The notes beneath the pieces were generated by a model, which was not told the DNA's origin, ran no database searches, and saw only the letters and a list, made by a program, of their open reading frames with translations. DNA of 53,323 nucleotides, taken from the NCBI GenBank assembly GCA_020847395.1, contig JADLCD010000104.1:1-53323 (forward strand), given 5' to 3'. The stretch comes from Chitinophagaceae bacterium. GTDB lineage: Bacteria > Bacteroidota > Bacteroidia > Chitinophagales > Chitinophagaceae. Below are positions 37,288-45,784 of the stretch, piece after piece (the stretch's first letter is position 1; every line of letters begins with the position of its first letter). Position numbers and translations under genes: made by a program.

Positions 37288-38418
37288 ATGAAAAATAAAA
37301 TTTTCATTGCCTTTACTTTTGCTTTGCTTTCCATATTTTCCAGAGCATTTGCTCATTCATTTGAAGAACATCCAACACTTGCTATTGGTGCATCTGCGCC
37401 GGATTTTACATTGCCTGGCGTTGATGGACAAACGTATACCCTTGCATCATTTAAAAAAAAGGATATACTTGTTGTAATTTTCATCTGCAATCACTGCCCT
37501 ACCGCGCAGGCGTATGAAGACCGCATTATTCAACTAACAAAAGATTATGCGGATAAAGGCGTAGCCATAGTGGCAATCATGCCTAACGATCCCGCATCTA
37601 TTACATTGAGTGAGTTGGATTATACTGATCTGAGTGATTCTTTTGAAGAAATGAAAATACGTGCAAAAGAAAAGAATTTTAATTTTCCTTACCTGTATGA
37701 CGGAGATAAAGAAGCAACCGCAAAAGCTTACGGCCCCGTTGCAACGCCGCATGTGTTTATATTTGATAAAAGCCGGAAGCTTTGCTACCAGGGACGTATA
37801 GACGATGTTGAAGATCCGACAAAAATGCCTAAAAACCACGATGCCAGAAATGCTATTGACGCATTACTGGCAAACAAAGAAGCAAATCCCGCCACTACAA
37901 AAGTTTTTGGCTGCTCTATAAAATGGATTGAAAAAAGCAACTGGATTACTAAGGCTAAAGAGGAATGGGCGAAAGAACCTGTAGAACTTCATGATATTAA
38001 TGAAAGTGGTATAAAGGAACTATTGAAAAACAGCAGCGATAAACTCCGCCTCATTAATGTGTGGGCAACATGGTGCGGACCCTGTGTAACTGAATTTCCC
38101 GAATTCATCACGATAAACCGGATGTACAGGAAAAGAGATTTTGAATTTATAAGCATCAGCGCGGATAATCTTTCAAAAAAAGAAAAAGCGTTGAAATTCC
38201 TCAAAAACCAACAGGCATCTAACACCAATTATATTTTTTCAGAGGATGATAAATATAAACTGATTGAAGCCATTGACCCGAAATGGCAGGGCGCATTACC
38301 ATACACAATATTGGTTGAGCCGGGAGGCAAAATTGTATATGCAAAACAAGGCCCGATTAATCCGGGGTTAATGAAAAAAGTGATAGTGGAAAATAAATTA
38401 TTGGGGAGATATTATTAA
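37288..38418 (+). CDS. Exported double thioredoxin-like protein (redoxin plus TlpA-like)
   Basis: 376 residues. A signal peptide ends near residue 22 (SRAFA). The first domain (about 30-205) is a redoxin/AhpC-like fold with the motif CNHC (67-70) in place of the usual peroxiredoxin site. The second (about 235-376) is TlpA/ResA-like with a WCGPC active site (262-266) and a cis-Pro-type LPYTILVEPGG segment. Fusion of the two in one exported chain suggests redox relay outside the cytoplasm. It is the last gene of the SemiSWEET operon and overlaps the convergent desaturase gene by four bases. Redox partner unknown. Confidence 0.88.
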   Translation: MKNKIFIAFTFALLSIFSRAFAHSFEEHPTLAIGASAPDFTLPGVDGQTYTLASFKKKDILVVIFICNHCPTAQAYEDRIIQLTKDYADKGVAIVAIMPNDPASITLSELDYTDLSDSFEEMKIRAKEKNFNFPYLYDGDKEATAKAYGPVATPHVFIFDKSRKLCYQGRIDDVEDPTKMPKNHDARNAIDALLANKEANPATTKVFGCSIKWIEKSNWITKAKEEWAKEPVELHDINESGIKELLKNSSDKLRLINVWATWCGPCVTEFPEFITINRMYRKRDFEFISISADNLSKKEKALKFLKNQQASNTNYIFSEDDKYKLIEAIDPKWQGALPYTILVEPGGKIVYAKQGPINPGLMKKVIVENKLLGRYY

Positions 38419-39209
38419 TATTCCTCTTCTGCTGCCATGTGCATTTTTTGGGAAATTTGCTTTTGTACGATGTTTTTCCTTTCCACCTTTACCAGCCGGA
38501 TAATATGTAATTTATTAAACAAAAGCATTACAGGGTAAACCGGATCTACTTCCCACCATTTGGCAGCAAAGTTTGGGCGTGAGCCTGCATGGTGATGATT
38601 GTTCTGAAATAACTCTCCCAGCATCAGGAAATCAAAAAACAAAGTATTTTTAGAGTGATCGCCTTCGTTAAAATTCCGGTATCCGTATTTATGCCCCGCC
38701 CAGTTAACAATAGCGCCGTGTACAGGACCCATCAGGAAGTGTATCGGTAAAAGCAAATACATCCACCATTGTGTTGCAAACGCAATATAAAATGCGATAT
38801 AACCACCCAAAAAAGCGAACCTCGTAAACCAGCTATCCGCAATTTTATCCAGTACAGGATAGGAAGGAATATTTTTCTCAAACCTTTTTTCTACTGGAAT
38901 TCTCCCGGTAAGTATCCCGCTATATATTGAGCCGGTATGCTTCATCATGCTGAATACTTCTTTAAAAAAATGTGGAGAATGAGGATCTTTTTCCGTGTCG
39001 CTGTAAGCATGATGCATTCGATGCAATATTGCATAGGCTCTGGGATTAAGATAAGAAGAGCCTTGACTAATCCATAAAAAGCAATAGAAAAACGAATCCC
39101 AGAAACGGTTCATGGTAAACATCTTGTGCGCCGCGTATCTATGCAGGTAAAACGTTTGGGAAAACAAAGATAAATACCAGTGTAAAAAAAAGAAGATCAG
39201 GATAACCAT
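38415..39209 (-). CDS. Membrane fatty-acid desaturase
   Basis: 264 residues, short for the acyl-CoA/lipid desaturase family but with all three His boxes: HRYAAH (23-28), HRMHH (63-67) and NNHHHAGS (203-210), plus the extra conserved NWAGHKYG. Hydrophobic segments at 1-20, 38-54 and ~130-170 hold it in the inner membrane. The di-iron centre inserts a double bond in a fatty-acyl chain, probably at C9. It is convergent with the double-thioredoxin gene and is not obviously tied to the sugar genes around it. Confidence 0.9.
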   Translation of the reverse strand: MVILIFFFLHWYLSLFSQTFYLHRYAAHKMFTMNRFWDSFFYCFLWISQGSSYLNPRAYAILHRMHHAYSDTEKDPHSPHFFKEVFSMMKHTGSIYSGILTGRIPVEKRFEKNIPSYPVLDKIADSWFTRFAFLGGYIAFYIAFATQWWMYLLLPIHFLMGPVHGAIVNWAGHKYGYRNFNEGDHSKNTLFFDFLMLGELFQNNHHHAGSRPNFAAKWWEVDPVYPVMLLFNKLHIIRLVKVERKNIVQKQISQKMHMAAEEEY

Positions 39210-39353
39210 GATGCAGGCAAATATTTTATTTCTTTAAGTCAGCATTGCCTTATGCGTTCATCAATGATTATGATATTAACAAAAGGGTTATACGCTTAAA
39301 ACCGGCGCGAATATAATTAAATGTAGTAAGCAAACCTATAAAGTTATCTTAAT

Positions 39354-39382
39354 AAAAAAGGGAACTAAAAATACAGTTCCCT
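39354..39382 (-). terminator. Terminator of the DUF1080 lipoprotein gene
   Basis: Arms 39359-39366 (AGGGAACT) and 39375-39382 are exact complements with an 8-base loop; on the minus strand the stem runs into six T residues (A-tract 39354-39359). It lies 24 bases after the stop. Confidence 0.88.
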
Positions 39383-39405
39383 CCTTTATGCTTTATAATA
39401 TTCAC

Positions 39406-40209
39406 CTATTTCAATTCCTTCAACTGAATATTGCGGTAACGAACTGTCATTGGCGGACCAACATGCACCTGCACGCCAATAAGTCCTGATGCTTTGCTGT
39501 GCGCAGGGTCATTATCTGTTACATCACTCATCAAGGCGCCATTTACAAAATGCTGCAAATGATTTCCCTTAGCAATGATGTGTACCTGGTTCCAGTCTTC
39601 AGCTTTAATCAACGCTTTTAATGAATCTGAATTACCAACAGAGCCATCTACCACCATCGCACTCCATGCATTTTTTTCCGGCTGACCGGGAGCATTTGGT
39701 ATGGTTGTTTTTTGTCCTCTGTATGCCAGTGTGGTACGCCCTCTTTCCTCGTAGTTCTGCCCGGTATACCTGTTGGCTCCGTCAATATCTGCCTGGTAGC
39801 CTTTCATGCCATGAGGCACTCCCGGAAACATTTCGCTTCTGTAATTAATACCACTGTTTCCGGTTGCAGCAATTTTAAATTCTGCTTTCAATTCAAAATC
39901 TTTCGGTTCACCGCCTTTCCAAACCAAAAATGTATTTGTTTTCAATAAAGTTTCAGGGGTTACTGTTCCTACTATAGCGCCATCTTCTACGCTCCAGTGT
40001 ACAGAATCGCCTTCCCAACCTTTAAGTGTTTTACCATCAAAAATAGATTTAAAACCATCTTTATCTGTGTCAGTTGTTGCGGCGGTTATGGTTTCTGTTA
40101 CCGCAGCTTCTTCTTTAATTTGACTATTGCCCGAATTACATGCAGCAGCTATCACAACACTGCCGATTAAAATGGAATGAACAAATGGTAACGCGTTTTT
40201 TGCAAGCAT
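39406..40209 (-). CDS. DUF1080 (3-keto-disaccharide hydrolase family) lipoprotein
   Basis: 267 residues from the ATG at 40209; a TTG 15 codons upstream was rejected because the signal sequence begins at the ATG. A lipobox ends at a Cys near residue 24 (VIAAAC). After a Thr/Ala-rich linker comes the concanavalin-like DUF1080 domain (about 52-265): GFKSIFDGKTLKGWEGD at its start and NSGINYRSE in the middle are diagnostic. Known members hydrolyse or open 3-keto-glycosides. The protein is membrane-anchored outside the cytoplasm. It is divergent from the DUF4432-cupin-isomerase genes over 271 bases. Confidence 0.9.
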   Translation of the reverse strand: MLAKNALPFVHSILIGSVVIAAACNSGNSQIKEEAAVTETITAATTDTDKDGFKSIFDGKTLKGWEGDSVHWSVEDGAIVGTVTPETLLKTNTFLVWKGGEPKDFELKAEFKIAATGNSGINYRSEMFPGVPHGMKGYQADIDGANRYTGQNYEERGRTTLAYRGQKTTIPNAPGQPEKNAWSAMVVDGSVGNSDSLKALIKAEDWNQVHIIAKGNHLQHFVNGALMSDVTDNDPAHSKASGLIGVQVHVGPPMTVRYRNIQLKELK

Positions 40210-40426
40210 TTTATTTTTTTTAAAGTTGAGATGATTATTTTCAATTAAAAGCAAGATATGTTAAACATATACTCCACAAAAGAATGAAATTTTTAAAAAC
40301 AACAACAAGTTTTTTTTCATCAAAGCCGCATCCGGTAAGCCTTTACGTAAAAAAAACTACTTAACTGTCCTGCTGCTTCCTGCCTTTTATATTCAAATCT
40401 ATTCACTATATTGAGTGCTCAATTTT

Positions 40427-40434
40427 TAATTTTG
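40427..40434 (+). promoter_or_regulatory. Candidate -7 element of the DUF4432 operon
   Basis: TAATTTTG matches TAnnTTTG exactly and lies 46 bases before the ATG at 40481. A TTG stands 13 bases upstream, closer than expected for a -33 box. Confidence 0.45.
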
Positions 40435-40480
40435 GGGAGCCGGAAAAAACAATAAAACTACCTCATCCTTACAGACAACG

Positions 40481-41581
40481 ATGCTTGACAACAAAGAAGA
40501 AAAAAATAGTTCGCTTCATACCTGGAAAAATAAAATTTCCAACCACGCACAAATTGGCGGAATAGAAACTTCGGTGCTTGATAATGGTTTATCGAGAGGT
40601 ACACGCATCGCATGGATAAATACCGGCACGGGTCTTCGCTATAAAGTTGTTTTGGACAGAGCAATGGATATTGCCGATGCGTTTTTCAATCAGCATAGTC
40701 TTGCATGGTTAAGCCACCCGGGCATTACAACTTCTCAGCCATTCTCAAACCAGGGCATTGACTGGTTGAAAACCTTTGGAGGTGGCTTGCTCACCACCTG
40801 CGGACTTACGCATACCGGCGGGCCTGAATCAGATGAGTTCGGCCAACGTGGATTGCACGGAGAAATCAGTAATCTTCCCGCGGAAATAGAATCTGTCATT
40901 CAGCCAGATCCTGCAACAGGTAACCTGGATATGAGCATTACCGGAACGGTTAAGCAATCAATGGCTTTAGGCCCCAATCTTGAATTGAGAAGAACAATTT
41001 CAGGTAAGCTTGGCTCATCAACTATTTCTATACACGACATGGTAATCAATCGCGGCAATCAGCCCGCACCGCATATGTTATTATATCATTGCAACTTCGG
41101 ATGGCCACTGGCAGATGAAGGAACAGATATATTGTGGGATGGCGCATGGCAATCGCGGGAAGGTGAACCTAACAATAAAATCTTCAATACAAATAATAAC
41201 TTTAGAAAATGCCCTGCTCCGCTGGATGATCATGTAGGCAGAGGAGAAGAAGCGGCATTTATAGATATTGCTGAAAACAAAGCAGGTGAGTGTTACTGCG
41301 GGTTGTATAATTCACGGTTAGACATAGCTGTTAGTGTAAAGTTTTATAAAGAAGAATTGCCCTGGCTCATCAACTGGCATCATTGGGGCAAGGGAGAATA
41401 TGTTACCGGTTTGGAGCCTGCCACGCTTCCCCCGATAGGACAGGCAAAAGCAAGAGCAGAAAACAAATTAATTTTTATAGCGCCGGGCGAATCGAAAATT
41501 TATCGTCTTGAAATAAAAGTATTACAGAACAAAGAAGACATACATCATTTTTTAAACATTTCAACGAAAGCAAATAAATAA
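40481..41581 (+). CDS. DUF4432 aldose 1-epimerase-like protein
   Basis: 366 residues of the galactose-mutarotase-like beta-sandwich. The segments VVLDRAMDIADAFF, GGGLLTTCGLTHTGGP, GQRGLHGEISN and LLYHCNFGWPL are typical of DUF4432. No signal peptide, so cytoplasmic. Members occur in sugar and sugar-acid clusters and are thought to epimerise or bind carbohydrate; no exact substrate is known. It opens a four-gene run with the cupin gene (4-base gap), the TIM-barrel gene (42 bases) and a Gfo/Idh gene (153 bases). Confidence 0.88.
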   Translation: MLDNKEEKNSSLHTWKNKISNHAQIGGIETSVLDNGLSRGTRIAWINTGTGLRYKVVLDRAMDIADAFFNQHSLAWLSHPGITTSQPFSNQGIDWLKTFGGGLLTTCGLTHTGGPESDEFGQRGLHGEISNLPAEIESVIQPDPATGNLDMSITGTVKQSMALGPNLELRRTISGKLGSSTISIHDMVINRGNQPAPHMLLYHCNFGWPLADEGTDILWDGAWQSREGEPNNKIFNTNNNFRKCPAPLDDHVGRGEEAAFIDIAENKAGECYCGLYNSRLDIAVSVKFYKEELPWLINWHHWGKGEYVTGLEPATLPPIGQAKARAENKLIFIAPGESKIYRLEIKVLQNKEDIHHFLNISTKANK

Positions 41582-41585
41582 ACCA

Positions 41586-42800
41586 ATGGAAAAATTAAGT
41601 TTAGCGCAGAAAGCGTTTGACCAGGGAAAAGGTATTGTGCGGTTAGCACCAAACTGGGTGCCGCGTTCATTTTGTGTACCGGGCAGAAGAATAAAACTTC
41701 ACCCGGATGATTATTATGTATTGGGAGGGCAACGGGGTGGTATAGACGAAAGATGGTTTTCCTCTACCACACCTGCAAAAAACGGCCCGCTTACCGGTGA
41801 ATTTGAAGGGTTGAGCCAGATTGTATTTGAAGAGGGCGGTAAAACACAACAGGTACTATTAAGAGATGCGGTAAGTGAATTGAAAGGTCAATTGATAGGC
41901 GAACGCTTATGGGCAGCATATCAAAGTTGGCCAATGTATTCCAAATTCTTTGATAATATGGGGCCGCTGCCTCATCATATTCACCACAACGATGAAAAAG
42001 CTGCTCTTGTTGGACAAGCCGGAAAACCGGAGGCCTATTACTTTCCGCCGCAGGTAAATAATCACGGAGGTGATTTTCCATATACATTTATGGGTATTGC
42101 ACCAGGCACAACCAAAGAGCAGATCAAAGAATGTTTGATGAATTTCAGCAAAGGCGATAATAAGATCACGAATTTCTCACAGGCATATCGTTTACAACCC
42201 GGTACAGGTTGGGATGTACCTCCGGGCTTGTTACACGCACCCGGCAGCCTGTGCACATACGAGCCACAAAAAGCATCTGATGTTTTTGCCATGTATCAAA
42301 GCCTGGTAAACGAAGCCATCGTTCCGGAAGAATTATTATGGAAAGATACGCCGGCAGACCGCATAGGCGATTACGATGCGCTGATAGAAGTAATTGACTG
42401 GGATCTGAACGTAGATCCCAATCAGTACCAAAACAGGTTTATGGCACCGCTACCTGTGCAGCCCTTTGAACAAACCAAACCACAAGGCTATTATGAAACA
42501 TGGGTCTGCTATAAATCAGATGCCTTCAGCGCAAAAGAATTGACGGTGTTGCCCGGTGCTACTGTAACGATTAAAGATAATGCTGCTTATGGCATTATCT
42601 TAATGCAGGGACATGGTAAATTTGGTGTTTGGAATATCGACTGTCCTGCACTTATACGTTATGGCCAGTTAACCAACGATGAATTTTTTGTGAGTGAGCA
42701 GGCCGCAAAAGAAGGTGTAGTTATTACAAACTATTCATCAACCGATCCAATTGTAATACTGAAACATTTTGGTCCGAACAATCCTGATTTAAAACTATAA
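41586..42800 (+). CDS. Cupin protein resembling mannose-6-phosphate isomerase
   Basis: 404 residues. The layout follows class I phosphomannose isomerases: a first cupin with the metal-binding run HHIHH (130-134), GKPEAYYF (146-153), and a helical insert, then VPPGLLHAPGS (211-221) where His217 is a likely ligand; a second, C-terminal cupin lies at ~305-395. The differences from true ManA are large (no QVHPDD run), so a sugar isomerase or lyxose-isomerase-like activity is as likely. Cytoplasmic. Four bases separate it from the DUF4432 gene, so the two act together. Confidence 0.72.
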   Translation: MEKLSLAQKAFDQGKGIVRLAPNWVPRSFCVPGRRIKLHPDDYYVLGGQRGGIDERWFSSTTPAKNGPLTGEFEGLSQIVFEEGGKTQQVLLRDAVSELKGQLIGERLWAAYQSWPMYSKFFDNMGPLPHHIHHNDEKAALVGQAGKPEAYYFPPQVNNHGGDFPYTFMGIAPGTTKEQIKECLMNFSKGDNKITNFSQAYRLQPGTGWDVPPGLLHAPGSLCTYEPQKASDVFAMYQSLVNEAIVPEELLWKDTPADRIGDYDALIEVIDWDLNVDPNQYQNRFMAPLPVQPFEQTKPQGYYETWVCYKSDAFSAKELTVLPGATVTIKDNAAYGIILMQGHGKFGVWNIDCPALIRYGQLTNDEFFVSEQAAKEGVVITNYSSTDPIVILKHFGPNNPDLKL

Positions 42801-42842
42801 CAGCATAGTAAATTAAATATTCACTGAATAAATACTAACGAT

Positions 42843-43871
42843 ATGTCACAAAACAATTTTCCCAAACTACACAATGCAACATGGCCTGGCGTTGTGGGTA
42901 AAGGCCCGGATTCTGAGCCGCCATTGCTGATTGAAACCATGCTTGAATACACCGCCAAAGCCGAAGTGAACGGTGTAAAATTTGATGGCGTGGATGTTGG
43001 ACTATTTGATCCTTCCATTGACCTAAACGATCCTGATGGTCCAAAAATTCTTGCAAATAAAGTAGCGAAACATAATCTTGTTATAGGCAGTGTAGTGGCG
43101 CCTATATGGGGCGGTCCCGTACTTGGCACAGCCGATGACCGTAAAACGTTTTTAGAGGAGGTACGCAAAAGCTGTGTGTTTGCTCAAAAGCTGAATGATA
43201 TCGGTATCCGCAAATATGGCATTGTACGTATAGATTCTGCCAGCAGCCCTGAGCAATATTCAAAAGATCCTGCAGGCAGCCAGAAATTAATTGTGGATAC
43301 ATTTAAGGAAGCTGCTAAAATTGCCGGCGACCATGGTGAAAAATTAGCCGCAGAAGGGGAAATATGCTGGGCAGGCATGCATAGCTGGCGCACTATGCTC
43401 AATACACTCGAAGCAGTGAACAGTCCTAACCTCGGCTTCCAGGCAGATATGTCGCATACATTTTTGTATTTGTTAGGATACAATGAACCAGGAGATCGTA
43501 TTCTTCCTGAAAATTTTCAGTGGAGTGATCGAGCTGCATTAGAAGAAGGTTTAAAAAAATTAACTGCAGCGCTTCGTCCGTGGACAATAGATTTTCATGT
43601 AGCGCAAAACGATGGTACTGTGCATGGCACAGGCTCACACGACAAAACAGGCCGCCACTGTCTTGCAACTGACCCCAACGGAAGATTAGACATTGCAAAA
43701 GATGCGGGCTACTGGCTGCGTGATGACAAAGGCAATCTCACAAAAGCGTTTAAACATATCTGTTGGGATGGTTGTATGTTCCCTAACTCGGTAATGCACA
43801 ATCAGCAAACATGGAATGATATTCTATCGGTGATGATTAAGGTAAGAGAAGCGCATGGGTGGGAGGAATAG
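42843..43871 (+). CDS. Sugar phosphate isomerase/epimerase (xylose-isomerase-like TIM barrel)
   Basis: 342 residues. It has no signal peptide. The barrel strands carry conserved acidic/His residues expected to bind a divalent metal: [55 protein letters not shown]. This pattern fits the AP-endonuclease-2-like sugar isomerase/epimerase family, which works on keto-sugars, inositol derivatives and similar compounds. It is the third gene of the DUF4432 operon, with a spacer of 42 bases, and is followed by a repeat-filled spacer before the Gfo/Idh gene. Confidence 0.87.
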   Translation: MSQNNFPKLHNATWPGVVGKGPDSEPPLLIETMLEYTAKAEVNGVKFDGVDVGLFDPSIDLNDPDGPKILANKVAKHNLVIGSVVAPIWGGPVLGTADDRKTFLEEVRKSCVFAQKLNDIGIRKYGIVRIDSASSPEQYSKDPAGSQKLIVDTFKEAAKIAGDHGEKLAAEGEICWAGMHSWRTMLNTLEAVNSPNLGFQADMSHTFLYLLGYNEPGDRILPENFQWSDRAALEEGLKKLTAALRPWTIDFHVAQNDGTVHGTGSHDKTGRHCLATDPNGRLDIAKDAGYWLRDDKGNLTKAFKHICWDGCMFPNSVMHNQQTWNDILSVMIKVREAHGWEE

Positions 43872-43872
43872 T

Positions 43873-44022
43873 GGTAAGTGGTAAGAGGTAAGACTGTAAG
43901 AGGGTAAGATGGTAAGAGGGGTAAGACTGTAAGATGGTAAAATTGCAAAAAGTAAAACAATATTGATAAACAATGCTGATAGCCGATAGCAATCAAATTT
44001 TAAATCTCAAATTTCAAATACA
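43873..44022. repeat. Purine-rich word-like repeats in the spacer before a Gfo/Idh gene
   Basis: GGTAAGA or GTAAGA recurs about eight times between 43873 and 43941 at irregular steps of 8-14 bases; the words CTCAAAT and CAAAT follow at 43996-44022. The steps vary and there are no unique spacers, so it is not a CRISPR array. Confidence 0.7.
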
Positions 44023-44024
44023 TC

Positions 44025-45188
44025 ATGTCAAATAAAAAACAACTACGCATAGGTTTGGTCGGCACCGGCTTCATGGGCCGCACACACTCCAATGGATATA
44101 ACAGGGTGCCCAATTTCTTCCCCGATTTAGAATATTCGCCTGTATTAAAAGCAGTATGCTCACGCCATAAAGAAAAAGTGCAGGCATTTGCTGATCAGTG
44201 GGGTTATGAATCTATTGAAACCGATTGGAAAAAACTTATTGCACGCGATGATATTGATGCAATAGATATTTGTACGCCTAATGATATGCATGCAGAAATC
44301 GCTATCGCTGCTGCTAAAGCAGGAAAAATGATTTTATGCGAAAAACCTTTGGCACGCACGCTGGCAGAAGCAAAAGGAATGGTTGATGCCATTGAAAAAG
44401 CAAAAGTAAAAAATACGGTTTGGTATAATTACCGTCGTTTACCTGCCGTTACGCTTGCCAAGCAAATTATAGACAGCGGCAAGCTTGGAAAAATATTTCA
44501 CTACCGCGCAAACTTTTTGCAGGACTGGACTATCAGCGCTGATGTGCCGCAGGGTGGTACTGCCGCATGGCGCTTGGATGTGGAAGCAGCAGGCTCCGGC
44601 GTAACGGGCGACCTGTTGGCGCACTGCATTGATACCGCTATGTGGTTAAATGGCGGCATTACAGATGTATCTGCTGTTACGGAAACATTCATCAAAGAAA
44701 GATTTCACCAGATAACAGGCAAAGTAGAAAAGGTAGGTATTGACGACGCCTGTATCTTCCATTGCCATTTCGCCAATGGTTCATTAGGCTTGTTTGAATC
44801 AACCCGCTATGCACGCGGGCATAAAGCTTTATATACTTTCGAGATCAATGGCGAAAAAGGGTCCCTGCGCTGGGATTTGCACGACCTGAACCGTTTGGAA
44901 TATTTCGATCACAACGATGAAGGTATAGTACGCGGCTGGCGCTCTATACTTGTTACCGATGGCGATCAACCATATATGGGCAAATGGTGGGTGCCTGGTT
45001 TGATTATTGGTTACGAACATAGCTTTATACACCAGGCAGCAGATTTTCTGAAAGCATTACAGGACGGCACTGAATGCCATCCCAATTTTCGCGATGCATA
45101 TGAAACACAGAAAGTATGCGAAGCGGTAATTGACTCAGCAAAAAGCAGGAGCTGGAAAGAGACAGAGGTGGAGTGGGTGGAGAAATAA
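44025..45188 (+). CDS. Gfo/Idh/MocA family oxidoreductase (second copy)
   Basis: 387 residues. Rossmann motif [10 protein letters not shown] (12-21), catalytic-lysine motif EKPLA (106-110), and the substrate-domain segment [14 protein letters not shown]. It shares only the family pattern with the copy at 36186, so the two probably have different substrates. Cytoplasmic, NAD(P)-dependent. It is the last gene of the DUF4432 run and is closed by a strong terminator. In context it may oxidise a sugar to a keto-sugar that the isomerase and epimerase genes then handle; this is inference. Confidence 0.92.
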   Translation: MSNKKQLRIGLVGTGFMGRTHSNGYNRVPNFFPDLEYSPVLKAVCSRHKEKVQAFADQWGYESIETDWKKLIARDDIDAIDICTPNDMHAEIAIAAAKAGKMILCEKPLARTLAEAKGMVDAIEKAKVKNTVWYNYRRLPAVTLAKQIIDSGKLGKIFHYRANFLQDWTISADVPQGGTAAWRLDVEAAGSGVTGDLLAHCIDTAMWLNGGITDVSAVTETFIKERFHQITGKVEKVGIDDACIFHCHFANGSLGLFESTRYARGHKALYTFEINGEKGSLRWDLHDLNRLEYFDHNDEGIVRGWRSILVTDGDQPYMGKWWVPGLIIGYEHSFIHQAADFLKALQDGTECHPNFRDAYETQKVCEAVIDSAKSRSWKETEVEWVEK

Positions 45189-45247
45189 CAACAAATATTT
45201 TTTACGCTACGCCATGATTTCTGTCTCACGAATCATTTATTAAACTG

Positions 45248-45280
45248 AACCGCCCCGATTTAATCGGGGCGGTTTTATAT
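45248..45280 (+). terminator. Terminator after the Gfo/Idh gene
   Basis: Arms 45248-45260 (AACCGCCCCGATT) and 45262-45274 are exact 13-bp complements around a single base, followed by TTATATTTAT. It lies 60 bases after the stop codon. Confidence 0.9.
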
Positions 45281-45362
45281 TTATGTTATCAGCGGCTGTA
45301 ACACTCTTGAACTTTAGTTGCGTCGCACTCTTGTACTGCAACAATACTATTCAACTCGTATG

Positions 45363-45397
45363 CAGGGTTCCGAACCTTTCAAAGGTTCGGAACCCTG
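45363..45397. repeat. Near-perfect palindrome, 17-bp arms
   Basis: 45363-45379 and 45381-45397 are exact complements around one central C (core GGTTCCGAACCTTT). No T-tract. It lies in the 596-base gene-free spacer before the GH9 gene. Confidence 0.88.
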
Positions 45398-45416
45398 TAC
45401 ATCACCATGATGCACA

Positions 45417-45469
45417 AAACCTATAAGGTTTGCCGCCCGGCCATACAGCGCTGCAAACCTTATAGGTTT
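45417..45469. repeat. 17-bp inverted repeat with 19-base loop
   Basis: 45417-45433 (AAACCTATAAGGTTTGC) and 45453-45469 are exact complements. The loop holds GCCGCCCGG. It follows the palindrome at 45363 by 19 bases. A short frame crosses it (45407-45592) but has no protein-like features. Confidence 0.88.
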
Positions 45470-45501
45470 AAGTTGACTTTAGAAATTGTATTGCATAAAA
45501 A

Positions 45502-45555
45502 TATCGCCAGGGGCGATAGAAAAGCGATGCGTGGTGAAAACGCCACGCACAGCGG
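45502..45555 (+). repeat. Two-hairpin dispersed element, copy B
   Basis: First stem TATCGCC/GGCGATA (45502-45508, 45512-45518), second stem 45528-45536 with 45541-45549 (nine pairs, one G-T) around an AAAA loop, then CAGCGGA. It aligns with copy A (33127-33180) and with the minus strand at 48315-48368 (copy C). Compared with copy C the outer pair of the first stem is changed from G-C to A-T with pairing kept. Confidence 0.8.
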
Positions 45556-45563
45556 ATTTCACC

Positions 45564-45625
45564 CGTCATTCAGGCACGCGTACACGTTTTAGGTCAATGC
45601 ACCAAGATGTGCCTTCGGAATGACG
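45564..45625. repeat. 14-bp interrupted inverted repeat (GTCATTC-type)
   Basis: CGTCATTC-AGGCAC (45564-45577) pairs with GTGCCT (45609-45614) and GAATGACG (45618-45625), leaving a three-base bulge. The word CGTCATTC returns at 53116-53123. Such units are common between genes in this family of bacteria. Confidence 0.72.
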
Positions 45626-45784
45626 AAGGCGGGTGTCGTCATTTCGGTCACCGCTGTTACTCTAAAAGCGATATCCTGATTGATTTGCACAATTTTCAAC
45701 CTTGTTTTATTGTATCTTTATTTTTACCATAGTTTTATAACAATAAAAATTTCTAAAAAGCAAATCCAAAACTACTGTTGTTTT

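Noticed and set aside
43873-43945. Possible CRISPR array
   Set aside because: The repeated words are only 6-8 bases long with irregular steps and no unique spacers; no cas gene is present.
45407-45592. Small open frame in the spacer before the GH9 gene
   Set aside because: It crosses an inverted repeat and two-hairpin copy B; the peptide RGENATHSG is simply the translation of the repeat and recurs in a frame over copy C.
45680-45784. 35-codon N-terminal extension of the GH9 protein
   Set aside because: The signal peptide begins at the ATG at 45785; the extension would hide it.
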